From the NCBI GenBank assembly GCA_020848055.1, contig JADLBB010000064.1, forward strand, positions 1 to 17,132: 17,132 nt of DNA, read 5' to 3'. Shown piece by piece: positions 1 to 7,909 of this stretch. Position 1 is the first letter of the stretch. The number at the start of each line of letters is the position of its first letter. Below the pieces are notes generated by a model. That model did no database searches. It worked only from the letters and a program-made list of their open reading frames with translations, and was not told the origin of the DNA. The position numbers and the translations under genes are program-made. The DNA is from Chloroflexota bacterium (GTDB lineage: Bacteria; Chloroflexota; Limnocylindria; QHBO01).

Positions 1-991
1 TCAGCGTGGTCGAGTCGGTGCGGTGGTAGGAGATGATGCCCTCACCGAACAGCGCCTGGGCTGCCCGCATGGTGCGATCGGCTGAGAAGCCGAGCTTGCG
101 GTTCGCCTCCTGCTGGAGGGTCGAGGTTGTGAACGGCGGCGAGGGGCGTTGAGTCGCCGGCCGCTCATCGACCGTGCTGATCTGCCACGGCAGCCGGGCG
201 CCCAGTGCGGCGGCCAGGGCGCGGGCGTCCTCCTCGCCCAGCAGACGAACGCCGGCGTCGCGCCGCAACTGCCCGCTGGTCGAATCGAAGTCCCGCCCGC
301 TCGCCACGCGGGCGTCGCCCACTCGGTCGAGCCGCGCGGTGAACGAGCCGGTGCCAGAACGGATCCGGGCCTCGAGGTCCCAGAAGGCGCCGGCGTGGAA
401 GGCCGATCGCTCCTCCTCGCGCTCGACGACCAGACGTACGGCGACGCTCTGCACGCGCCCGGCACTCAGCCCGGTCTGGACCTTCTTCCACAGCACCGGT
501 GACAGCAGGTAGCCGTACAGCCGATCCACGATGCGGCGGCTCTCCTGCGCATCGACCAGCCTGAGGTTGATGTCACGCGGATGGTCGATCGCGCGGCGGA
601 CCGCCTCCTCGGTCACCTCGTGGAACTCGATGCGGCGGACCGGCACCCTTGGCTTGAGCACCTCCGCCAGGTGCCAGGAGATGGACTCGCCCTCGCGATC
701 AGGGTCGGTGGCCAGCAGCACCTCGTCCGCATCGGCCAGCGCGGCTCGCAGGTCGGCGATCCGGCGTCGCTTATCCGCGGTCACGACGTAGTACGGGCGG
801 AAGCCGCTCTCGACGTCCACGGCCATCTTGCCCCATGGCTTGTCGCGGATCTCGGCCGGGACCTCGCTCGCGTTCTCGGGCAGATCCCGCACGTGGCCCA
901 CGCTCGCCTCGATGCGGTACTCGTCGCCCAGCAGGCGTGAGAGCGTGCGCGCCTTGGCCGGTGACTCAACGATGATCAGTGGCTTCGACAT
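1..991 (-). CDS. topA: DNA topoisomerase I (type IA), N-terminal 330 residues, 3' end cut by window edge
   Basis: Topoisomerase I relaxes negative supercoils by cutting one DNA strand through a tyrosine-phosphate link. The N-terminal TOPRIM domain is clear: IIVESPAKA (E9), VGHVRDLP (about 31-38) and the metal-binding LLATDPDREGE (D96, D98, E100), followed by FHEVT (H124). LSAGRVQSVAVRLVVERE lies near residues 175-192. The active-site segment SYHRTDST begins at 321, so Y322 is the expected nucleophile; a His stands where many family members have Met after the Tyr. The reading frame is open to base 1, so the rest of domain III, the C-terminal part and any zinc ribbons lie outside the window. 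The ATG at 991 is the only reasonable start because an in-frame TGA lies three codons upstream, and a weak GAAGG precedes it. A TACACT box at 1062-1057 could be its -10, but I see no good -35. Confidence 0.97.
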   Translation of the reverse strand, partial: MSKPLIIVESPAKARTLSRLLGDEYRIEASVGHVRDLPENASEVPAEIRDKPWGKMAVDVESGFRPYYVVTADKRRRIADLRAALADADEVLLATDPDREGESISWHLAEVLKPRVPVRRIEFHEVTEEAVRRAIDHPRDINLRLVDAQESRRIVDRLYGYLLSPVLWKKVQTGLSAGRVQSVAVRLVVEREEERSAFHAGAFWDLEARIRSGTGSFTARLDRVGDARVASGRDFDSTSGQLRRDAGVRLLGEEDARALAAALGARLPWQISTVDERPATQRPSPPFTTSTLQQEANRKLGFSADRTMRAAQALFGEGIISYHRTDSTTL

Positions 992-1111
992 CGGCCTTCA
1001 GCCACTCATGCCGGCGCGTGGGATCGATCTGGTGCAAACCGCCTCATCGGTTCGGGAGTGTAGCAGCCGGTATCGCCCGGGCCGCCACGAACGCCCACCA
1101 CGGTGCGCGCG

Positions 1112-2782
1112 TCAGTCGGTGAAGTCCCAGGTGATGATCGTCTTGTCTCCGACGGTGGCTATGCCGATGCCCATGCGGCGCGCGTTCGGATTGAGGATGT
1201 TGGCGATGTGGTTCCACACCCCCGGATACGGCTCCGACATGAACTGCGCGTGGCACCAGTCCAGGGTGGCCTGCTGGCTCATGCCGATGTAGTAGCACTG
1301 GTTCTCGCCGGACCACCCGAAACTGATGCCGCCACGGGCCAGCCGCACCTCGCGCGTGCTGCCATCGCGGCCGTAGTGGCTGAAGTAGCCGTTGCGGGCT
1401 TGATCCCACGCGTGCGCGGCGGCCACGGCCGAGACCCCGGCATCGAGGACCAGCGGGCCGAAGCCATACGCCGCGCGGGCCGCGTTCACCTGGTTGAGCG
1501 CGTATCCGGCCAGAGTGGTAGCCGGCGCGGGCGGCGGGACGGCCGAGCCGGATCGACTGCTGGCGGACCCGCGCGAAACCGCCCCCGCCGCGGTGGTGAA
1601 CGCCCACCTGGCGCTGACCGGGTTGCCCTCGGTGTCGCGGGCAGCGTCCGAGATGGTGACGGTGAACTTGCGACCGGCGGCGAACGGACGGTCCGGCACG
1701 TACGTCAGGCGGGTCGAATCCTCGTTCCATGACAGCAGGCCGCCGACGAGCAGCCCGGTGACGCCATCGGTCAGGCTGAAGGCAGCGTTGGTCTCGTCGA
1801 TGCGCATCGGCCGGCTGAACCACATCTGCACGTAGGCCGCCTCGACGCCATCGGCATCGCGCTTGGGAGAGGTCCTGCTCAGCCTTGCCCGATCGGCGAT
1901 GACGAACGACACGCTGGACCCGGCGCGCAGCGAATTGCCACGCTGGTCGTGCGCGCCGCTCAGGTTGATGGTGTAGCGCATGCCGGAGCCCAGGCGCCCG
2001 ATGGGCGTGAAGACCAGGTCCTGTCCGCGCCAGGACAATTCCCCGGAGATGTCCGGCGCGATCCTGAAGTGAGACTCGACGTCGGCGGCGTCCATGGCCC
2101 CGCTGAAGCTGAGCACGATGGAGCTGGTGCTGCTCACGCCGGTCGGAGTGTCGGCCAGAGGCTCTCCCCCGTTCATCGCCATGGCGGTCGGGCCGGCCTG
2201 CGTCGCCGGCTCCTCCAGCACCTCGCTGAGGCCAGACAGCGGTGGGTCCTCCGGCGGGGAGACGTCGCCGGCGAGCCTGACCTCGACGCCGGCGATTGCC
2301 GGGGCCGCTTCGGTCGTGAACGTGAAGCGGAGCGCGCCAGCCAGTTGGGAGCCATCGTCGGTGGCCGACGAGGGCGGGATGACGACCAGGTACCGCGCGC
2401 CGGCGCGCCAGCGCACGGCAGGCGACAGCGTGAGGACCGTTCGCGACCGATCCCACGCCAGATCCACCGCCTGCGCCGGGATGACCTCGAGCGCGTCGGC
2501 GACCGAGGACGGGTTCATCGGTGCGTCGAATGGGATGGTCACCGCCGCCGACGTGTCGATCGCGTCGCCGAGCGTCAGTGGCAGGAGCGGCTCGGGGACG
2601 TAAGGGTCGGCCTCCGGCCCTGCCTGGGCCGGTGAGACAGGCTGCGTCAGCGAGGTGAGGATGGTGAACGAGAGGGCGGCCAATGCGACCCTGGTCAGGG
2701 TGCGGTGGCGGCTCAGCGAGTGGCCAAGCGACTCGAACGTTGCGGCGGCCCGGGCCGCCCTGGCAGTTCGGATCGAACTCAA
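1112..2782 (-). CDS. Secreted CAP/SCP-domain protein with Big_5-like Ig modules
   Basis: A predicted 556-residue exported protein of unknown substrate. From the chosen TTG start it has a basic N-region of about 30 residues, a hydrophobic segment (VALAALSFTILTSL) and a likely signal peptidase site after PAQA. Three repeats follow that resemble bacterial Ig-like Big_5 domains, each with a PFDAPMNP, SFSGAMDA or WFSRPMRI strand and an ending like RFTFTTEAA or RWAFTTAAG. A Ser/Pro/Ala linker leads to a C-terminal CAP domain (about 424-556) with NGYFSHYGRDGST, a GEN motif and a WNHIANILNP motif, as in YkwD-like bacterial proteins. Two Cys in the domain could form a disulfide. The frame is open to 2854, but TTG at 2782 has GGAG eight bases upstream and the residues before it look like noise, so I prefer it. 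CAP domains can act in wall remodelling or lipid/sterol binding; none is proven here. Confidence 0.85.
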   Translation of the reverse strand: MSSIRTARAARAAATFESLGHSLSRHRTLTRVALAALSFTILTSLTQPVSPAQAGPEADPYVPEPLLPLTLGDAIDTSAAVTIPFDAPMNPSSVADALEVIPAQAVDLAWDRSRTVLTLSPAVRWRAGARYLVVIPPSSATDDGSQLAGALRFTFTTEAAPAIAGVEVRLAGDVSPPEDPPLSGLSEVLEEPATQAGPTAMAMNGGEPLADTPTGVSSTSSIVLSFSGAMDAADVESHFRIAPDISGELSWRGQDLVFTPIGRLGSGMRYTINLSGAHDQRGNSLRAGSSVSFVIADRARLSRTSPKRDADGVEAAYVQMWFSRPMRIDETNAAFSLTDGVTGLLVGGLLSWNEDSTRLTYVPDRPFAAGRKFTVTISDAARDTEGNPVSARWAFTTAAGAVSRGSASSRSGSAVPPPAPATTLAGYALNQVNAARAAYGFGPLVLDAGVSAVAAAHAWDQARNGYFSHYGRDGSTREVRLARGGISFGWSGENQCYYIGMSQQATLDWCHAQFMSEPYPGVWNHIANILNPNARRMGIGIATVGDKTIITWDFTD

Positions 2783-2832
2783 TATGCAGGCTCCGTGGGG
2801 GTTCAGCGCCGCCCTCGTGGGCACGCGGGCGA

Positions 2833-2851
2833 CTGCCGGTGGCGCCGGCAG
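2833..2851 (-). other. Stem-loop after dprA (terminator-like, no U tract)
   Basis: CTGCCGG and CCGGCAG form a perfect 7-bp stem around a 5-base loop, 25 bases after the dprA stop. There is no T run on either side, so it would be a weak intrinsic terminator at best. It also overlaps the end of a possible -10 box for the CAP gene. Confidence 0.35.
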
Positions 2852-2879
2852 CATAGCCCATCGGTCCGGGGTACGTCAG
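2850..2879 (-). promoter_or_regulatory. Possible promoter of the CAP-domain gene
   Basis: CTGACG (2879-2874) and TATGCT (2855-2850) are separated by 18 bases and match the sigma-70-type consensus at 4 of 6 positions each. The -35 overlaps the dprA stop codon. A start of transcription near 2843 would leave a leader of about 60 bases before the TTG at 2782. Assigned by eye. Confidence 0.35.
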
Positions 2880-4045
2880 ATCGATCCGGTCAGCCCCCTG
2901 GCCGGGCGCGTGGCGTGGAAGGTCGCGCCTCCGAAGGCGTCGACCAGCCCGCGCGCCTCCAGGAGCGTCAATGCACTGGCCACCGATGCGGGCCGCTGGC
3001 CGGTGCGGTCCACCAGTTCCTCGATGGATCCGCTGCGCTCGAGCAGCTGCCGCAGCACCTGCCCCTCCACCTCCGAGAGGCCGCCGATGACCGGCGCGGG
3101 ACGTCCGCGCAGCACACCGATCTGGCGCGCCAGGGCCGCCGTCGAGGTGATGATGCTGGCGTGCAGGTCGGCGATCAGCCGGTTGCAGCCACGGGACGCC
3201 ATCGCATCGATCGGGCCGGGCACCGCGTACAGCTCGCGGCCGATGGCCCTGGCCGCCGCCGCGGTCAGCAATGCTCCGGACCGATCCGGAGCCTCGACCA
3301 CCACGACCGCCTCGGCCAGGCCGGCGATGACCCGGTTGCGGCGCGCGAAGTCGGGGCGGCCGATGACCGCGCCCACCGGCACCTCGGTCAACAGCGCGCC
3401 GCCGGCTCGCGCGATCTCGCTCGCCAGGGCGCGGTGGCGCGGCGGATAGATGCGATCGATCGGCGAAGGCAGGACGGCGACCGTACGGCCGCCGGCGGCC
3501 AGCGCCGCCCGGTGCGCCGCGCCGTCGATGCCGAGCGCCAGTCCGGACACCACGACCACGCCATCGCGCGCCAGTTCGTCGGCGATATCGGTCGCGGTGG
3601 CCATCCCGTACCCGGTTGCCCGACGCGTGCCAACCACGGCGACCGCCCGCCGTTCGAAGGCGGCGGCATCACCCACCACGGCCAGGACCGGCGGCCGCGG
3701 GTCGAGCGTGCGCAGGGCGGGCGGATAGGACTCGTCGAGGTCGGTCACCAGGCGCCCGCCCGCAGTGCGGGTGGCGGCCTGCAGGCCAGCTGCGACCGAG
3801 CGCGCCCCGGCGGCGCCGATCTTGCGCATGGCGGCCGCCGACTCGGCGGCCAGGCGTTCCACCGCTGCGACCTCGGTCGGGCCGGCCGCGAGGGCTGCCG
3901 CCGCGGATCCGAAATGGCGCACCAGGCGGGCAAACCCGGCAGGGCCGATGCCGGGCACCGCCGCCAGCGCGATCCAGGCGTCGCGCTCGGTCGCGCGCGA
4001 GATGGTCCGCGACGGAGTCGAACCGGCCTGACCGACCCCGATCAC
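2876..4045 (-). CDS. dprA: DNA processing protein DprA (Smf)
   Basis: DprA binds incoming single-stranded DNA and loads RecA during natural transformation; it is also common in bacteria not known to be competent. The 389-residue product has an N-terminal helix-hairpin-helix-like part (PGIGP at 31-35). The extended Rossmann core carries VGTRRATGYG (138-147), SGLALGIDGAAH (167-178), PSPIDRIYPPRHR (from 193), RPDFARRNRVIAG (230-242), APDRSGALLTA (252-262), VPGPI (275-279) and RGCNRLI (285-291). A winged-helix DML1-like domain ends the protein (about 322-375). The start is GTG at 4045, which overlaps the comM stop as GTGA; AAGGA lies nine bases upstream inside the comM end. Translational coupling with comM is therefore likely. 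The length is normal for the family. Confidence 0.96.
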   Translation of the reverse strand: MIGVGQAGSTPSRTISRATERDAWIALAAVPGIGPAGFARLVRHFGSAAAALAAGPTEVAAVERLAAESAAAMRKIGAAGARSVAAGLQAATRTAGGRLVTDLDESYPPALRTLDPRPPVLAVVGDAAAFERRAVAVVGTRRATGYGMATATDIADELARDGVVVVSGLALGIDGAAHRAALAAGGRTVAVLPSPIDRIYPPRHRALASEIARAGGALLTEVPVGAVIGRPDFARRNRVIAGLAEAVVVVEAPDRSGALLTAAAARAIGRELYAVPGPIDAMASRGCNRLIADLHASIITSTAALARQIGVLRGRPAPVIGGLSEVEGQVLRQLLERSGSIEELVDRTGQRPASVASALTLLEARGLVDAFGGATFHATRPARGLTGSI

Positions 4046-5553
4046 GACGCAAGTTCCTTGGGCCGAAACGCGATCGCCTCGTCAACGTCCTGCGTCGATA
4101 CCGCATCGCGACCATCGAGGTCGGCGATGGTGCGCGCCACGCGACCCGCCCGGTGCAGGCGCCGCAGCGACAGCCCCAGCTGGCGGCCGCGGGCCTCCAG
4201 CGTTGCCAGCGCGTCAGGCCCGAATCCGGCGCTGCGGCTGATCCGATCCGGCGACAGTTCGGCGTTGGGGGCGCCCGCACGCCGTCGTTGCACCGCGTCG
4301 GCGGCCGCGATCCGTTCGGCGACGCGCGCGCTGGCCTCTGCGGCTCCGGGAGCTCCATGCCCGGACGTGGCCGACTCGAGCGGCACGACCAGGTCGAGCC
4401 GGTCGCGCATCGGCCCGGACAACCGAGCCTGGTAGCGGCGTCGCACGCCGTCCTCGCAGTTGCAGTCGCGACCGGTGATCCCGAACCAGCCGCACGGGCA
4501 CGGGTTGTACGTCGCCAGCAGCATGAAGCGCGCGGGCAGCGCGACGACCCCGTCCACGCGGGCGATGGTCACGATGCCGGCGTCAATCGGGCCGCGCAGG
4601 GCGTCCAACGCATCGCTGCGGAACTGGAGCGCCTCGTCCAGCAGCAGCGCGCCGCGGTGTGCGAGGCTCGCCTCACCGGGCCGGATCCGCGGCCCGCCGC
4701 CCACCAGTGCCTGGGTCGAGATGGTGTGGTGCGGCACCCGAAACGGTCGTCGCAGCGACGTCGTGGCTCGCGCATCGGCCACTCCCGCCACCGAGTGTAT
4801 GCGGCTGACCTCGGCCGCCTCGACCTCGGTGAGCGGTGGCAGCAGGGCAGCCGCCGCACGGGCCAACAGCGTCTTGCCCACGCCGGGTGGACCGGTCAGC
4901 GCCAGGTTATGGCGGCCGGCCACGGCGATCTCGAGCGCCCGGCGAGCCACCCTCTGGCCGATGACCGAGACGAGGTCCGGGGCGTCGATCGGCGCATCCG
5001 GATCAGCCCGCTGCGGATTCGCGCGGTGCGCGCGAAGGGTCTCGACCCCGGCCAGGTGGCGCACGACCTGGCCCAGCCGCGCCGCCGGCCGGATGGTGAC
5101 TCCGCCGACCATGGCGCTCTCGGCGGCGTTCTCGGCCGGCACGATGGCCTGGGCGATCCCGGCACCGGCAGCGGCAGCCACCAGGGCCATGGCCCCCGGT
5201 ACGGGGCGCAGCGATCCGTCAAGCGCCAGCTCGCCGATCAGCGCAGTCCGAGCCAGGCCCGAGCCGTCGAGCTGGTTCGAGGCGACCAGGATCGCCGTGG
5301 CGATGGCCAGGTCGTGTCCCGTCCCCTCCTTGGGAAGGCCGGCCGGCGCCAGGTTCACCGTGATCCTGCGAGACGGCACTTCGAAGCCCGAGTTGCGCAG
5401 CGCGGCCCTGACGCGCTCGCGCGCCTCCAGCACCGCGCTGCCGGCCAGCCCCACGATCGTCAGTCCGGGCAGTCCGAAGGCGACGTCGACCTCGACCCGC
5501 ACGGGCATGCCGTCCACGCCCATGATCGACGCGCTGAGCGCATTGGCCAGCAT
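4042..5553 (-). CDS. comM: ComM/YifB-family AAA+ ATPase (Mg-chelatase-like)
   Basis: ComM is a hexameric AAA+ helicase that promotes branch migration when transformed DNA is integrated; in non-competent bacteria the role is less certain. The 503-residue product opens with the typical MLANALSAS / VEVDVAFGLPG block and has a Lon-protease-like N-terminal fold (about 1-170). The ATPase domain has Walker A GPPGVGKT (221-228) and Walker B LLLDE (303-307). The family's zinc-ligand-like cysteines are present in NPCPCGWFG and DCNCE (C352, C354, C364, C366), with RDRLDLVV following. The Walker B context is LLLDEALQF where most members have LFLDELPEF. A TTG at 5568 is in frame upstream, but ATG at 5553 has GGAG seven bases before it and gives the usual N terminus. 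The gene overlaps dprA by four bases. Confidence 0.95.
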   Translation of the reverse strand: MLANALSASIMGVDGMPVRVEVDVAFGLPGLTIVGLAGSAVLEARERVRAALRNSGFEVPSRRITVNLAPAGLPKEGTGHDLAIATAILVASNQLDGSGLARTALIGELALDGSLRPVPGAMALVAAAAGAGIAQAIVPAENAAESAMVGGVTIRPAARLGQVVRHLAGVETLRAHRANPQRADPDAPIDAPDLVSVIGQRVARRALEIAVAGRHNLALTGPPGVGKTLLARAAAALLPPLTEVEAAEVSRIHSVAGVADARATTSLRRPFRVPHHTISTQALVGGGPRIRPGEASLAHRGALLLDEALQFRSDALDALRGPIDAGIVTIARVDGVVALPARFMLLATYNPCPCGWFGITGRDCNCEDGVRRRYQARLSGPMRDRLDLVVPLESATSGHGAPGAAEASARVAERIAAADAVQRRRAGAPNAELSPDRISRSAGFGPDALATLEARGRQLGLSLRRLHRAGRVARTIADLDGRDAVSTQDVDEAIAFRPKELAS

Positions 5554-5724
5554 TGGCACACTCCGCAAGGGAGGCGATTCACACGTGACTTGCAGGTGCC
5601 GGCCGCCTGCCTGCTCGCCTCCCTGATACAGCGGCGACCGGCGGGGCCATCCTGGGGAGTCACCCCTTACCGGCCCGTTACGCGGCGCTTATCGCGGGGC
5701 AGGCGGGCTGGTCGGGGCCGATCG
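5554..5724 (-). promoter_or_regulatory. Structured leader of comM with possible switch around the ribosome binding site
   Basis: This 171-base spacer separates the CpaE-like stop from comM. Near the 3' end, GGGAGGCGA (5623-5615) and TCGCCTCCC (5577-5569) are perfect 9-base inverted arms, enclosing 37 bases that hold a smaller GCAGG/CCTGC stem (5610-5606 with 5596-5592). The right arm lies four bases before the Shine-Dalgarno GGAG (5564-5561). Its CTCC could instead pair with that GGAG across a 5-base loop, so the two folds exclude each other. Further upstream CGGCCC (5720-5715) and GGGCCG (5676-5671) can also pair. I see no convincing -10/-35 pair. It matches no riboswitch class that I recognise. 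Confidence 0.4.
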
Positions 5725-6918
5725 TCAGCCGCGCGCCGGGACAGCCCCCGCGGACGCGAACGATGCGTCGACCGCATCGGCGAACTTCGAAACGCTCTGG
5801 CCGAGCGGGGTATCGGGCCGCGCCGACATGAAGGGCTCGCCCGAGTTGAGGGCGCTGATGGCCCCGCGGTACTCGTTGATCACCTGGTGATCGATGCGTC
5901 GACCGAGCGCGGACTCGGCGTTGTCGACGTTGATCCCGGTGTAGGCATTGGATCGGTTCAGGACCAGCCTGACCTTGGTGCGCTCGAAACCGAGCGAGTC
6001 CATGGTCTCCAGGGCCAGGCGCACGTTCTTCAGGCAGGACAGGTCGGCGGTCATGATCACGAAGATGACGTCCGACTCGTCGAAGACCTGGAGCGTGAAG
6101 TCGTCGATAGTGCGCGAGGTGTCGACCAGCGTGTAGTCGTAGGCGGCCCGCAGCAGGCCGAGGATGTTGGCCACGCTGCCCGGGTCGGACTTCTGGCGCT
6201 CGGCCACGATGTCTCCCTGCTCGGGGTTCGGTGGGGCCAGCAGCAGATCGATGCCGGCGTGGTGCGTGACCATCAGTTTGCGCAGCAGGTCGCCGTCCAG
6301 GTCCGGCTCGCTGACGGCGTTGACCACCGACGAACTGTCCAGGCTGAGGTCCAGGAAGACGCGCATGTCGCCGAACTGCAGGTTGGCGTCGAACAGCGCC
6401 ACCCGGCGCTGATGGCGCTTGGCCAGGGCGATGGCGGTGTTGATGGCGATGGTGGTGGTGCCGACACCACCCTTGGCGCCATAGAAGGTCATCAGCCGTC
6501 CGAGCGTCGAACGCGCGGCCGCAACCGGGCCGACGGCCGTCCCACCACGAGCCAGCAGGGCCTTGATGCGTGCCATGAGCTCCAGTGGGTGGAATGGCTT
6601 GACGATGTCGTCATCCGCCCCGGCTCGCAGCCCCTTGACCCGCTGCTCCACGTCGGCCTCGGCCGTCAGCATGATGATCGGCACGCGACGCCCATCGGTC
6701 TCGGCAGCCCGGATCTGCTGGGTCGCAGCGTAGCCATCCAGCACCGGCATGGTCACGTCCATCAGCACCAGGTCAGGACCGATGGCGGCCGCCATCTCGA
6801 CGCCGGCCTGGCCATCGGAGGCGACGTGCACCTCGTACCCCTCCTGCTTGAGGGTGAAGACGAGGACGCGCTGGATGTTCAGGTCGTCGTCGACGACCAG
6901 GACCTTGATGGCAGCCAT
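5725..6918 (-). CDS. CpaE/TadZ-like fusion of response-regulator receiver and ParA/MinD-type ATPase
   Basis: A 397-residue fusion. Residues 1-125 are a CheY-like receiver with all key residues visible: acidic triad D10-D12, phosphoacceptor D54 in VLMDVTMP, T85 in IIMLTAE and K107 in IVKPF. After a short linker, residues 140-390 form a MinD/ParA-type ATPase with a deviant Walker A (YGAKGGVGTTT, signature K149), LFDANLQFGDMRVFLDLSL and Walker B-like YTLVDTS (262-267). The usual P-loop Lys is Thr154, a change seen in CpaE/TadZ proteins. CpaE/TadZ helps place the Tad/Flp pilus machine at a pole, but no cpaA/B/C/F or tad genes lie nearby, so the role is open. ATG at 6918 is preceded by a weak GGGG and lies about 25 bases after the predicted transcript start. 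Confidence 0.9.
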   Translation of the reverse strand: MAAIKVLVVDDDLNIQRVLVFTLKQEGYEVHVASDGQAGVEMAAAIGPDLVLMDVTMPVLDGYAATQQIRAAETDGRRVPIIMLTAEADVEQRVKGLRAGADDDIVKPFHPLELMARIKALLARGGTAVGPVAAARSTLGRLMTFYGAKGGVGTTTIAINTAIALAKRHQRRVALFDANLQFGDMRVFLDLSLDSSSVVNAVSEPDLDGDLLRKLMVTHHAGIDLLLAPPNPEQGDIVAERQKSDPGSVANILGLLRAAYDYTLVDTSRTIDDFTLQVFDESDVIFVIMTADLSCLKNVRLALETMDSLGFERTKVRLVLNRSNAYTGINVDNAESALGRRIDHQVINEYRGAISALNSGEPFMSARPDTPLGQSVSKFADAVDASFASAGAVPARG

Positions 6919-6949
6919 CGATACCCCGAGCTGATTAGGGAACGGGCCG

Positions 6950-6955
6950 ATTATA
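6950..6955 (-). promoter_or_regulatory. -10 box (TATAAT) of the CpaE-like gene
   Basis: A perfect TATAAT hexamer lies 31 bases upstream of the ATG at 6918, predicting transcription from about 6943. No good -35 hexamer is seen at 16-18 bases; that position is occupied by the dyad at 6968-6983, which would suit an activator- or repressor-controlled promoter. Confidence 0.5.
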
Positions 6956-6967
6956 CGGGCACAAACG

Positions 6968-6983
6968 GGTGCATCCATGCACC
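6968..6983. promoter_or_regulatory. 16-bp perfect dyad, operator candidate
   Basis: GGTGCATGGATGCACC on the minus strand consists of two perfect 7-base arms around a 2-base centre. It overlaps the -35 position of the TATAAT promoter, as expected of a dimeric regulator's site. It also lies 11 bases past the hydrolase stop codon and could fold as a short hairpin there, but no T run follows, so I favour an operator. Confidence 0.4.
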
Positions 6984-6994
6984 AATGGTCCGGG

Positions 6995-7909
6995 TCAGGG
7001 CTGCGGTTCCGCCTCCGACAGCCAGCGCCGCAGGAATTCCATGACGGTGGTCCGGTAGCGCGCCGGGTCGGTGATGTACGCGTCGCCATGGCCGGCGCCG
7101 GCGATGACCAGCAGCTTTCGCGGCCCGCTGGCGCGCTCGTACAGTGCGACGCCCTGCCGCCAGCTGATGAGCCGATCGGCATCGGACACGATGACCAGCA
7201 GCGCGCGCCGGCCCATGCGCCCGACCGCGTCGATCGGGTCCGGCAGCACGGCTCGCGCGCGGAGCGAGGCGCCCAGTACGATCGCGGTCGAGCCGGGTCC
7301 GGGAAGGGGCCATCCCTCCCCGCGCATGCGATTGGCGATGGGGTGCGCGGTACGGGCGTAGGGCGCATCGGCCACCACCGCGGCGACCGGCAGGTCTGGT
7401 GCCGCCAGGATGGCGGCCGCGGCCCCCATGCTGACCCCGAACAGAGCGATGCGCGTCAGCCCGCGCGCACGAAGCGCGTCCACCGCGGCACCCACGTCGC
7501 GCCGTTCGCGCGCGCCCATGGTGACCGGGCCGGCGTCGCTCTCCCCGTGGCCGCGAAAGTCGAACTGCAGCACGTTGTGGCGCTCGCGCAGCCACGGCAC
7601 GAACCCGGCCAGTTCCGGCAGGCGGTGCCCCGAATAGCCGTGCATGACCACCACCGCGGTGTCCGTCGGCTGCGCGGCCGGAATGAACCAGGCGGCGAGT
7701 TCCACGCCATCATCGGTCCGAATGCGAATCGCGTCGTACTCGAACCCGAGATCGCCGGGGTTCGACGGCGCGTCGGGCGGCTCGGGCACCAGCGGACGCA
7801 CCGCGGGCCAGACCAGGGCGCGCGAACCGCGGACCGCGACGTAGGCGAGGTAGCCGAGCACTGCAACGCCTGCGGCGCTCGCCGCCCGGCCCAGCGCCCC
7901 AGCGATCAT
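6995..7909 (-). CDS. Membrane-anchored alpha/beta hydrolase
   Basis: A 304-residue serine hydrolase of the alpha/beta fold; the substrate cannot be read from sequence. A hydrophobic stretch at about 11-27 suggests an N-terminal membrane anchor. The core shows the oxyanion segment VVMHGYSGHR (H90-G91), FDFRGHGES (about 117-124), the nucleophile elbow FGVSMG (S160), SDADRLI with D245 as the likely acid, and GAGHGD with H274. The layout resembles Bem46/YfhR-like membrane hydrolases, which act on esters or lipids. The ATG at 7909 overlaps the SPFH stop as ATGA, and GAAGGG lies just upstream, so translation is probably coupled. The frame is open further upstream, but those residues are an overlap with the SPFH gene and look like noise. 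Confidence 0.87.
   Translation of the reverse strand: MIAGALGRAASAAGVAVLGYLAYVAVRGSRALVWPAVRPLVPEPPDAPSNPGDLGFEYDAIRIRTDDGVELAAWFIPAAQPTDTAVVVMHGYSGHRLPELAGFVPWLRERHNVLQFDFRGHGESDAGPVTMGARERRDVGAAVDALRARGLTRIALFGVSMGAAAAILAAPDLPVAAVVADAPYARTAHPIANRMRGEGWPLPGPGSTAIVLGASLRARAVLPDPIDAVGRMGRRALLVIVSDADRLISWRQGVALYERASGPRKLLVIAGAGHGDAYITDPARYRTTVMEFLRRWLSEAEPQP

Noticed and set aside
2783..2854. 24-residue N-terminal extension of the CAP protein to 2854
   Set aside because: TTG at 2782 has a well-placed GGAG, and the extension would begin at or before the predicted transcription start.
5554..5724. Known riboswitch (cobalamin, SAM, c-di-GMP) before comM
   Set aside because: None of the conserved core sequences of these classes could be found in the leader.
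3616..7044. Plus-strand open frame of 1142 codons
   Set aside because: It lies opposite dprA, comM and the CpaE-like gene, is rich in Arg, Gly, Pro, His and Gln, and has no recognisable domain. Long antisense frames are expected in DNA this GC-rich.
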